From positions 1-7,158 of the forward strand of contig MFXJ01000066.1 of NCBI GenBank assembly GCA_001787465.1: DNA of 7,158 nt. Reading direction: 5' to 3'. A program made the translations under genes and the position numbers. Positions within the stretch are counted from its first letter, which is position 1; every line of letters starts with the position of its first letter. Source of the DNA: Candidatus Peregrinibacteria bacterium RIFOXYB2_FULL_32_7. Lineage in GTDB: Bacteria > Patescibacteriota > Gracilibacteria > UBA1369 > GWF2-33-10. The notes below the pieces were generated by a model that did no database searches, was not told the DNA's origin, and saw only the letters and a list, made by a program, of their open reading frames with translations. This document shows, one piece after another, positions 1 to 5,721 of the stretch.

Positions 1-188
1 TAATTGTAGCGAGCGAAGCCAAAGTAAATGCTGTAACTCTTGATATTCCGATTGAGGATCTTGAGCTTGATATGAAAATTTACCTAACGTTTCTTTACCA
101 ATATCAAAAATTTTCATATCAAGCTCAAGATCCTCAATCGGAATATCAAGAGTTACAGCATTTTCTTTGGCTTCGCTCGCTACAATTA
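1..188. repeat. Fold-back inverted repeat, 81-bp arms, probable chimeric contig end
   Basis: Bases 1-81 are the reverse complement of bases 108-188. Position 1 pairs with 188 and 81 with 108. The only mismatch is 25 against 164, where T faces T. The 26-nt loop is 82-107. The right arm and loop read as normal phosphoglycerate kinase on the minus strand, ending in D-I-G-K-E-T-L-G. The left arm is the same gene copied in the opposite orientation. A natural element would hardly reproduce a catalytic gene's coding sequence antisense at the sequence's end. A snap-back chimera, as known from multiple displacement amplification, or an assembler fold-back is the simplest reading. The single mismatch suggests an independent copy or base error. 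The junction cannot be placed to the base, because the first codons after it (K-F-S) also fit the PGK family. Confidence 0.9.
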
Positions 189-963
189 CATCTTTTGGTA
201 TCACAAATTTCTCGTGTTCAATTTCAGCAGTCATCATAATTTCTTGCGCGATTTCTTTTTTATCTTTTTCATAAAGTGACTGCCCAATATCGTATCCCTG
301 CGCATACAAAAATGTATTAGCAATTCCGCCTCCAACCAAAATATTATCAGCTTTATTTAGAAAATTTTTGATTATGCCAATTTTTGTATCAATTTTTGCT
401 CCTCCTAGAATAACAGTTAACGGTTTTTTAGGATTCTTTAAAACTTCAGACAGTACATCAATTTCTTTTTGAAGAAGAAGTCCGGCATAACTTGGAAGAT
501 GTTTCGTAATAGCGACAATTGAAGTATGCTCTCGATGTGAAGCTCCAAAGGCGTCATTGACATAAATATCAGCTAATTTCGCAAGTTCTCGCGCCATTTT
601 ATCATCATTTTTCTTTTCGCGAGGATCAAAACGTAAATTTTCTAACATTATAATTTTAGCTTTTTCTGGCACTGATTTCGGCGTAATTTCATTTATTTTA
701 ATAACTGATTCTTTTAAAAGTTTTTCAAGTTTTTTAGCTAAGACATCAGTTTTTAATTTTTCAATAATTTCGCCTTTTGGACGGCCAAGATGAGTAATAA
801 TAATGATTTGTTTCGCACCTTTTTCTAGTAAAAATTTAATTGTCGGAATAGTTTTGACAATTCGGCTATCATCCTCAATTTCGCCATTATCTTGTAGTGG
901 AGTATTAAAATCGACACGAAGAAGAACTTTTTTAGAAGCTAAGTTGGCAGTATTTAGATTCAT
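1..963 (-). CDS. pgk: Phosphoglycerate kinase, 3'-truncated, with chimeric tail
   Basis: PGK interconverts 1,3-bisphosphoglycerate plus ADP with 3-phosphoglycerate plus ATP in cytoplasmic glycolysis. The ATG at 963 opens an N-terminal domain with RVDFNTPL (16-23), DDSR (31-34), THLGRPKG (57-64), LENLRFDPRE (107-116), NDAFGASHREHTS (136-148) and GGAKIDTKI (187-195). GGGIANTF (211-218) and PKDVIVASE (256-264) follow. The match is reliable to about residue 294 (DIGKETLG). From position 81 downwards the frame reads the antisense of pgk itself, so codons 295-321 give a false tail with no stop. Family members run to about 390-400 residues. The nucleotide-binding part (GPMGVFE-type loop and the Gly-rich GGGD segment) is therefore missing here. 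It starts 25 bp after ribH on the same strand, with no visible Shine-Dalgarno. The gene is probably intact in the organism and broken only in this assembly. Confidence 0.95.
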   Translation of the reverse strand, partial: MNLNTANLASKKVLLRVDFNTPLQDNGEIEDDSRIVKTIPTIKFLLEKGAKQIIIITHLGRPKGEIIEKLKTDVLAKKLEKLLKESVIKINEITPKSVPEKAKIIMLENLRFDPREKKNDDKMARELAKLADIYVNDAFGASHREHTSIVAITKHLPSYAGLLLQKEIDVLSEVLKNPKKPLTVILGGAKIDTKIGIIKNFLNKADNILVGGGIANTFLYAQGYDIGQSLYEKDKKEIAQEIMMTAEIEHEKFVIPKDVIVASEAKENAVTLDIPIEDLELDMKIFDIGKETLGKFSYQAQDPQSEYQELQHLLWLRSLQL

Positions 964-971
964 GATTTTTT

Positions 972-1004
972 AATTATGAATTATAAAATTACAAATTATG
1001 AATT
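972..1004. repeat. Direct repeat of AATTATGAATT across the ribH-pgk junction
   Basis: The 11-mer AATTATGAATT occurs at 972-982 and again at 994-1004, 22 bp apart. The upstream copy lies in the ribH-pgk gap. The other forms the last codons of ribH (the E-I-H-N residues before TAA). The stretch between is AT-only apart from one C. It may be a small duplication that supplied the gap and the ribH end. Low sequence complexity limits what can be concluded. Confidence 0.6.
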
Positions 1005-1405
1005 TCCAAAGCCATTTTCCCTCCAATATACCCCTTATTCTTACTCCAATCTCGTGTTTGCGCCCTTTCTTCTGCATGTAAAATATCATTAACCATTAGG
1101 ACTTCAAAAATAATCGGAATCTCAAAATTAAGCATTATTTTCATAATTCCTTCAACGCACGCTTTACAAACCATTTCATAATGACCTGTTTGACCTTTAA
1201 TAACACAACCTAAAGCAATTATTACTTTATATTTTTTAGTTTTAGCTAATTTCTGGCAAGCTAAAGGTATTTCAAATGCTCCTGGAACTTCAATTACTTT
1301 CCAGCTTTTTTGTTCAATATTATTTTCCTCAAAAACCTTAATACAGCCTTTCAAAAGATTTTTTGAAATTTGCGGATAAAAATTTGAACAAACAATGGCA
1401 AACAT
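989..1405 (-). CDS. ribH: 6,7-dimethyl-8-ribityllumazine synthase, short form
   Basis: RibH condenses 5-amino-6-ribitylaminouracil with 3,4-dihydroxy-2-butanone 4-phosphate, the penultimate step of riboflavin synthesis, in cytoplasmic pentamers or larger shells. The 138-residue product has the family signature: SNFYPQI (7-13), VPGAFEIP (40-47), ALGCVIKGQTGHYE (64-77) with the general-base His at 75, and EERA (112-115) whose Arg114 matches the phosphate-binding Arg. The usual FGVLT strand reads FEVLM (100-104), a departure near the active site. The ATG at 1405 is preceded two codons upstream by an in-frame TAA, so the N-terminus is genuinely short. It lacks the roughly 12-15 residue leading strand of typical bacterial RibH. 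No Shine-Dalgarno is visible. It lies 29 bp after ctp and 25 bp before pgk, likely cotranscribed. No other riboflavin gene is in the window. Confidence 0.93.
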   Translation of the reverse strand: MFAIVCSNFYPQISKNLLKGCIKVFEENNIEQKSWKVIEVPGAFEIPLACQKLAKTKKYKVIIALGCVIKGQTGHYEMVCKACVEGIMKIMLNFEIPIIFEVLMVNDILHAEERAQTRDWSKNKGYIGGKMALEIHNL

Positions 1406-1434
1406 ATTTTAAATATAAATTTAATATGAAACAG

Positions 1435-3204
1435 TTATTGTGTCGCTAGCCATTTATAAGCACTAGTTAATTGATTATTTTCATCACTAGTTACGAAATC
1501 TGGCGTATATGGAGCTAATCTGCCTTTTGGGCTATACCATTTAGCAATTGTAAATCTTACTTCTGCTTTTGTAGTTTTGTCTAAATTAAATAATTGCTGA
1601 GCCACAAATTTTCCATGCGTTTTTTCACCAACTATATAACCTCTACCAAAGTCCTGCATTGCACCAACAAAAATTTCTGAAGCTGAAGCTGAAGCGTTAT
1701 TTACAATTACCGCTAAGGGTAAATCGGTTTCAGCTGGTGTTTCAGTTATAAAACTTTCAGTAGAATTATTATTATACACAAAACTAAATCCTTTTTTACC
1801 TTCAGGCAAAAACATCTCAATCAATTTATTAACTTCTGATACCAAACCTCCGCCATTGCCTCTCAAATCAATAACTATTCCATCAATTCCAGTTTCTGAA
1901 GCAAGCGCTGTTTTTAAATGTTCTTCAAAAATATCAATAACTCCTTCTTTATTAAAAGTATTAATAATTGAGTTAAGGAAATATTTATCTCCATATTTTA
2001 CAATTTCAGATTTTACTAAAGTTAAAGTTATTTTTGCTCTGATCGCGGTTTTTATGAGCTCTTGTTTAATAGATGAACGATAAATAGTTAATTTGACTGA
2101 TGTCCCAGCTTTTCCTCTAATTAATTGCGCCACATCAGTTGTTGTCATGTCTTTTATTTCGGTATTATCAATTTTTCTTATAATATCAAGAGCTTTTAAT
2201 CCCGCTTTTTCTGCTGGCGAATCAGTAAAAACCGTATCAATATAAACTTCACCATTTTCATTAATACTCAAAGAAGCACCTATGCCTTCATATTCATCAG
2301 TATTATTATTTAATTCTAAAAGACTTTGCGGCACATAATAAGCATATGGATCAACAGTCTGATTTAATTCTTGAAATAAATTTTGCAGTACCGCTTCTTC
2401 CAAATCCGTATAATCAATTTCTTTATCTGTCGGCGATACTAAATAAGTTTTTACAAGATTCCATATTTCTACAATTTCTTTAAGATTGGCATCGCTTAAA
2501 TTAGTAAAATCATCAGGATTTGGGGCTGGCTGATCAGTTTGTCCAGAACTTGACTCCGTATCTAAGTTTTTAATACTTTGATTTAATAAACGCACAGAAT
2601 TATCAATTTTATAAAGCCACATCAAAAAATCTTCACCGTTCATTAAAACAAAAGGTGAAAATTTGTCGCTATCTGTACCTGGGAAGCCTATATTTTTCGC
2701 TAAATTTGCAATTAACTTGTCATCTTCATTTTGAATATCAAGAAATAAATTTTGAGATTCAGTTAGAAGTGGATTTACTTTAATTCCATACAACTGAATA
2801 GCAATTCTAGCGGCATCAATTCTACTTATAAATCGTTGTGGCAGAAGAAAATCTTTATCAGGCAAAGCTCCAAAAAAGTAAGCCATTTTAATAATATTTT
2901 TTTCTTTTTCTGTTAATTGATTCAAATCTTGATATGGAGTTTGAGTTTGCGAATATTTACTTAAAAAATTATCCAATTTACAAGCAGTAATTAAATTAAG
3001 CATATCTTCTAAAGCATCTATTCGCGTAATATTTCTTTGTCCGGCGATTTCATCTAAATATGAATATTCAAAACAAACATCTTTTAAATAAGCATCAGCT
3101 ATTTGATATTCTGTTTGATTTTCACTTGCGTATATCATCGTACTACCAAACATATAAATCGCTAAAAATCCAAAAATTACTAAATTTTTCAAAGCTTTTT
3201 TCAT
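1435..3204 (-). CDS. Secreted C-terminal processing peptidase (S41A) with N-terminal SLH-like repeats
   Basis: The 589-residue protein begins with a signal peptide: two Lys near the start, a hydrophobic core at about 8-24, and likely cleavage near YAS (25-27). Residues about 57-200 resemble degenerate S-layer homology repeats: NITRIDALEDML, then FISRIDAARIAIQLYGI (125-141), LFLDIQN, and IGFPG...DKFSPFVLMNGEDFL (172-194). A linker rich in S, Q, D and P (215-235) leads to the CtpA-type module with a PDZ domain (about 305-378, EYEGIGASLS start). The S41 core has DLRGNGGG (446-453), Ser507 in NASASASE, Lys532 in GEKTHGK and Gln536. The 25-residue Ser-Lys gap and +4 Gln match the CtpA Ser/Lys/Gln triad. 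It should cleave protein C-termini outside the cytoplasmic membrane, perhaps tethered to the cell surface. The ATG at 3204 directly precedes the signal peptide. It is first in a likely ctp-ribH-pgk unit. Confidence 0.92.
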   Translation of the reverse strand: MKKALKNLVIFGFLAIYMFGSTMIYASENQTEYQIADAYLKDVCFEYSYLDEIAGQRNITRIDALEDMLNLITACKLDNFLSKYSQTQTPYQDLNQLTEKEKNIIKMAYFFGALPDKDFLLPQRFISRIDAARIAIQLYGIKVNPLLTESQNLFLDIQNEDDKLIANLAKNIGFPGTDSDKFSPFVLMNGEDFLMWLYKIDNSVRLLNQSIKNLDTESSSGQTDQPAPNPDDFTNLSDANLKEIVEIWNLVKTYLVSPTDKEIDYTDLEEAVLQNLFQELNQTVDPYAYYVPQSLLELNNNTDEYEGIGASLSINENGEVYIDTVFTDSPAEKAGLKALDIIRKIDNTEIKDMTTTDVAQLIRGKAGTSVKLTIYRSSIKQELIKTAIRAKITLTLVKSEIVKYGDKYFLNSIINTFNKEGVIDIFEEHLKTALASETGIDGIVIDLRGNGGGLVSEVNKLIEMFLPEGKKGFSFVYNNNSTESFITETPAETDLPLAVIVNNASASASEIFVGAMQDFGRGYIVGEKTHGKFVAQQLFNLDKTTKAEVRFTIAKWYSPKGRLAPYTPDFVTSDENNQLTSAYKWLATQ

Positions 3205-3232
3205 GATGAATTGTGTTTTTAAAAAATAAAAC

Positions 3233-3371
3233 TATACTACTCCGCTTTTAAATTTTAAAATTAAGTAATATATACTCCGAAGCTTAATTATTTATTTTAT
3301 AAGGTAAATAAACAATATTATAAAGCTACGTAGCATTATACAATTTTAAATTATTAAAGCGTAGGAGTATA
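3233..3371. repeat. Imperfect 30-bp inverted repeat with an extra internal motif copy
   Basis: Aligned without gaps, 3233-3262 matches the reverse complement of 3342-3371 at 25 of 30 positions. The shared core is TATACT, then CGCTTT, then TTTAAAATT. A third, direct copy at 3271-3290 (TATACTCCGAAGCTTAATTA) matches the right arm at 16 of 20. The arms are 79 bp apart. Part of the match is cheap because the DNA is AT-rich, but the TATACTCC and GCTT segments carry G/C bases and recur in all three. This could be a set of operator sites for a shared regulator, or the remains of a small inverted-repeat mobile element of about 140 bp. The sequence alone does not decide. Confidence 0.55.
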
Positions 3372-3375
3372 CTAC

Positions 3376-3404
3376 TTGGCATTTTAAGGAAAATTATGTA
3401 GATT
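3376..3404 (+). promoter_or_regulatory. Candidate sigma-70-type promoter for the lipoprotein gene
   Basis: TTGGCA at 3376-3381 (5 of 6 to the -35 consensus) is followed after 17 bp by TAGATT at 3399-3404 (4 of 6 to the -10 consensus). Transcription would begin near 3411, giving a leader of about 45 nt that includes the AT heptamers. The -35 directly abuts the right arm of the inverted repeat, so a protein bound there could control this promoter. In DNA this AT-rich, such matches can arise by chance. Confidence 0.3.
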
Positions 3405-3421
3405 TGCTAGGGAATTTAGAT

Positions 3422-3448
3422 AATTTTAAATTTTAAATTTTAAATTTT
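3422..3448. repeat. AATTTTA heptamer array upstream of the lipoprotein start
   Basis: Three complete AATTTTA units and a fourth lacking its last base run without interruption from 3422 to 3448, immediately before the lipoprotein start. The same 7-bp period recurs in the gap upstream of proS. It could act as an unstructured leader in place of a Shine-Dalgarno sequence, or be simple slippage repeat. Confidence 0.75.
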
Positions 3449-3455
3449 GGATTGT

Positions 3456-4223
3456 ATGAAAACTAAAATTTTTTCTTTGCTTTTACTAGCTATTTTACTA
3501 CTTAGTTCTTGTAATGAAACTAAGAATAATCCTGAAACTTCTGTAATGATTGTTCCAAGTTTTAATAACTTAGAAAATCCTGCAAATTTTGAAACGTATT
3601 TTAATAATATTTTATTCACTTATCAGACAAATAAAATTGATAAAGTCATTTTCAGCGGTTCTTATGAAAATTTAAATAGCACGGTCTCAAGAGCAAAATC
3701 TTTAGCGGATAAATTAGGCGGACTAGGAGTTGAACCGAAACTTGAAGAATGCGCTTTAATTGATTATCAATCATATGAAGCTGTTGCTAGAATGATAACC
3801 ACAGAAAATGTTTCAAAAATTTATATCACCGCGGAAACATCAAATTATGAAAAAGCCTTAATAGAATCTTTTATTGCTTTTCAAGCAAATAAAAAGCAAA
3901 AAAAAGAAATTAAAGAAGAAGTTATAAAAGCCTTAGCTTCTAGTATTGATAATAGAGACTTCATCTTAAACGGACTCCGAGACAAAGTAAAAACCTGGCA
4001 AAAGGACATTAGCAAACTAAAAATCGGCATTCAAAGGACAGCTTTTCCAGCCTTAACTGATGCTGAAAGAAAAACAGAAAGATTAGCAAATACTTTTATA
4101 GAAATTTTAGCGCAACTGGATGATGAAAAAGAACAAGAATTAATTAACACCAAACTTTCTGAAATAGCCGGAGAAAAAGGAGATATTGAAACTGCGAAAG
4201 AGTTTTTGAAAGGATGTTTTTAA
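3456..4223 (+). CDS. Predicted lipoprotein with possible DUF218-like domain, function unknown
   Basis: The 255-residue product starts at the ATG at 3456. A TTG nine bases upstream in frame is less likely because the ATG is followed at once by Lys and a hydrophobic run. Residues 1-18 form a lipoprotein signal peptide with lipobox L16-S17-S18-Cys19. Residues about 29-138 alternate strands and helices: VMIVPSF (30-36), [10 protein letters not shown] (60-69), [17 protein letters not shown] (78-94), QSYEAVARM (105-113), and [15 protein letters not shown] (120-134). This order resembles the DUF218 (YdcF/SanA-like) envelope domain, but conservation is weak and this is inference. Residues 145-255 are charged and helical with little hydrophobicity. 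The protein should face the outside of the cytoplasmic membrane. It is the only plus-strand gene. It diverges from ctp and converges on proS, so it is probably transcribed alone. No specific function can be assigned. Confidence 0.85.
   Translation: MKTKIFSLLLLAILLLSSCNETKNNPETSVMIVPSFNNLENPANFETYFNNILFTYQTNKIDKVIFSGSYENLNSTVSRAKSLADKLGGLGVEPKLEECALIDYQSYEAVARMITTENVSKIYITAETSNYEKALIESFIAFQANKKQKKEIKEEVIKALASSIDNRDFILNGLRDKVKTWQKDISKLKIGIQRTAFPALTDAERKTERLANTFIEILAQLDDEKEQELINTKLSEIAGEKGDIETAKEFLKGCF
4220..4223. other. Shared TTAA: overlapping stop codons of two convergent genes
   Basis: The lipoprotein gene stops with TAA at 4221-4223 and proS stops with TAA read from 4222 to 4220 on the other strand. 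The two genes therefore overlap tail-to-tail by four bases. There is no space for an intrinsic terminator, so each transcript must either run into the opposite gene or end by another means. Confidence 0.95.
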
Positions 4224-5695
4224 TACGCCCTCGCAAAAATCACTCTCTGCTTTGAAGATTTGCCTGAATAGATGCACTTACCTTCCTCTTGTTTATTTTC
4301 CAAAGGTATACACCTGATCGTTGCTTTGGTTTCTTCTTGAATTTTTTGCTCGGTTTCTGTTGTACCGTCAAAATGAGCCAAGATAAAACCACCTTTTCCT
4401 TCTAAAACTTTTTTGAACTCATCATAAGTCTCTACCTTAGTAGTATTTTCTTCTCGGAATTTTAAGGCTTTTTGGAAAAGATTGTCTTGAATTTCGTTTA
4501 AAAGTTTTGGAATTTGCGTATCTAATTCTTCTATAGCAATAAAAGTTTTTTCTTTTGTATCTCTTCTGGCCACTTCAACAACATTTTTTTCTAAATCTCT
4601 CTGACCAATAGCAATCCTGATTGGAACGCCTTTCATTTCATGCTCAGCAAATTTAAATCCTGGTTTCTTAGTGTCATCATTATCAAATTGCACTGAAATA
4701 TTTTGTTTTTCTAAAATTTCTTTAATTTCCAAAGCTTTTTTCGAAATTTTTTGAAATTCTTCTTCAGATTTGAAAATAGGAACAATCACAACTTGAATCG
4801 GAGCAAGTTTCGGCGGAAGGATTAATCCATCATCGTCAGAATGAGTCATGATAAGTGCTCCCATTAGTCTTGTGGAAACTCCCCAACTGGTTGCGAAAAC
4901 ATATTCTTCTTTTCCTTCTTTATTAATAAATTTAACATCAAAAGCTTTAGCGAAATTTTGTCCCAAAAAGTGTGAAGTACCTGATTGAAGAGCTTTGCCA
5001 TCTTGCATTAAAGCTTCTATACAATAAGTATTTATTGCACCAGCAAATCTTTCATTTTCAGTTTTTTCGCCTTTAATTACCGGCATGGCCATATAATTTT
5101 CCGCGAAATCTCGATAAACTTCCAGCATTTTTTTCGTTTCCTCAATCGCTTCTTGTGCTGTTGCATGTGCGGTATGTCCTTCTTGCCATAGAAATTCCGC
5201 AGTGCGAAGAAATAATCTTGTTCTCATTTCCCATCTAACTATATTAGCCCATTGATTAATTAAAATCGGTAAATCGCGATAAGATTGTATCCAGCTTTTA
5301 TATGTATTCCAAATAATCGTTTCCGATGTCGGACGAATAATTAATTCTTCTTCTAATTTTGCCTCTGGATCAACAATAATATCTTTCCCTCCATTTATGG
5401 CCTTAAGACGATAATGAGTAACAACAGCACATTCTTTCGCGAAACCTTCTACATGTGAAGCCTCCTTACAAAAAAAACTTTTAGGAATTAAAAGAGGGAA
5501 GTAAGCGTTACTATGCCCAGTCTCTTTAAACTTTTTATCAAGAATTTCTTTTATTTTTTCCCAGATCGCAAAACCATAAGGTTTAATAATCATGCATCCA
5601 CGCACAGCTGAATAATCAGCTAGTCCTGCTTTGATGACAAGATCATTGTACCATTGTGAATAATTTTCTTGCCGAGATGTAATTTGTTTAGACAA
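4220..5695 (-). CDS. proS: Prolyl-tRNA synthetase, archaeal/eukaryotic type
   Basis: This class II enzyme charges tRNA-Pro with proline in the cytoplasm. The 491-residue protein is of the short ProRS type without the bacterial editing insertion. It opens with [25 protein letters not shown] (5-29), then RPTSETI (121-127), motif 2 around [18 protein letters not shown] (160-177), and motif 3 with [19 protein letters not shown] (272-290, Arg276). An anticodon-binding domain spans about 298-400. The C-terminal domain ends ATIRCIP...[20 protein letters not shown]. It keeps Cys462 and Cys474 but lacks the first Cys pair that binds zinc in some relatives. The TTG at 5695 is chosen because the conserved N-terminus begins right after it. 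The next Met is residue 35, and an in-frame TAA lies at 5716-5714. No Shine-Dalgarno is seen. It lies 23 bp downstream of the baseplate-J-like gene, possibly cotranscribed. Confidence 0.96.
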   Translation of the reverse strand: MSKQITSRQENYSQWYNDLVIKAGLADYSAVRGCMIIKPYGFAIWEKIKEILDKKFKETGHSNAYFPLLIPKSFFCKEASHVEGFAKECAVVTHYRLKAINGGKDIIVDPEAKLEEELIIRPTSETIIWNTYKSWIQSYRDLPILINQWANIVRWEMRTRLFLRTAEFLWQEGHTAHATAQEAIEETKKMLEVYRDFAENYMAMPVIKGEKTENERFAGAINTYCIEALMQDGKALQSGTSHFLGQNFAKAFDVKFINKEGKEEYVFATSWGVSTRLMGALIMTHSDDDGLILPPKLAPIQVVIVPIFKSEEEFQKISKKALEIKEILEKQNISVQFDNDDTKKPGFKFAEHEMKGVPIRIAIGQRDLEKNVVEVARRDTKEKTFIAIEELDTQIPKLLNEIQDNLFQKALKFREENTTKVETYDEFKKVLEGKGGFILAHFDGTTETEQKIQEETKATIRCIPLENKQEEGKCIYSGKSSKQRVIFARAY

Positions 5696-5701
5696 TTTTA
5701 C

Positions 5702-5721
5702 AAATTTTAAATTTTAAATTA
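5702..5721. repeat. AAATTTT heptamer repeat in the gap upstream of proS
   Basis: AAATTTT occurs at 5702-5708 and 5709-5715, followed by AAATTA to 5721, which includes the stop codon of the upstream gene. The 7-bp period is the same as at 3422-3448. Relative to the gene that follows, the orientation is reversed, so any function cannot depend on strand. Confidence 0.7.

Larger units (their letters stand above)
3205..3455. other. Divergent intergenic region between ctp and the lipoprotein gene
   Basis: This is the only gap of notable size in the window. It must hold the promoters of both divergent genes. It contains three degenerate copies of a motif starting TATACTCC, a 10-bp perfect palindrome GCTACGTAGC at 3325-3334, and AT heptamers next to the lipoprotein start. 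On the minus strand, TATAGT (3236-3231) could serve as a -10 for ctp, but no good -35 is placed upstream of it. No tRNA, riboswitch or GC-rich terminator hairpin was recognised, and no open frame with coding character. Confidence 0.6.

Noticed and set aside
1..188. Fold-back as a natural hairpin, terminator or transposon end
   Set aside because: The arms are pgk coding sequence, far longer and more perfect than a terminator, with no transposase or target duplication. A chimeric end is simpler.
1856..2083. 75-codon plus-strand open frame
   Set aside because: It lies antisense to the PDZ and S41 core of the peptidase gene, has no recognisable motif, and is explained as a shadow of AT-rich coding sequence.
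3447..3455. TTG at 3447 as start of the lipoprotein gene
   Set aside because: It would add M-D-C before the signal peptide and overlaps the AT heptamer array. The ATG at 3456 gives a standard lipoprotein leader (M-K-T-K).
3205..3455. Hidden tRNA, small RNA or riboswitch in the intergenic region
   Set aside because: No cloverleaf elements, conserved riboswitch cores or GC-rich stems are visible. The inverted repeat is AT-rich and imperfect.
5693..5718. Intrinsic terminator between the membrane protein gene and proS
   Set aside because: The gap is only 23 bp of A and T repeats without a G/C stem, so no stable hairpin followed by a U-tract is present.
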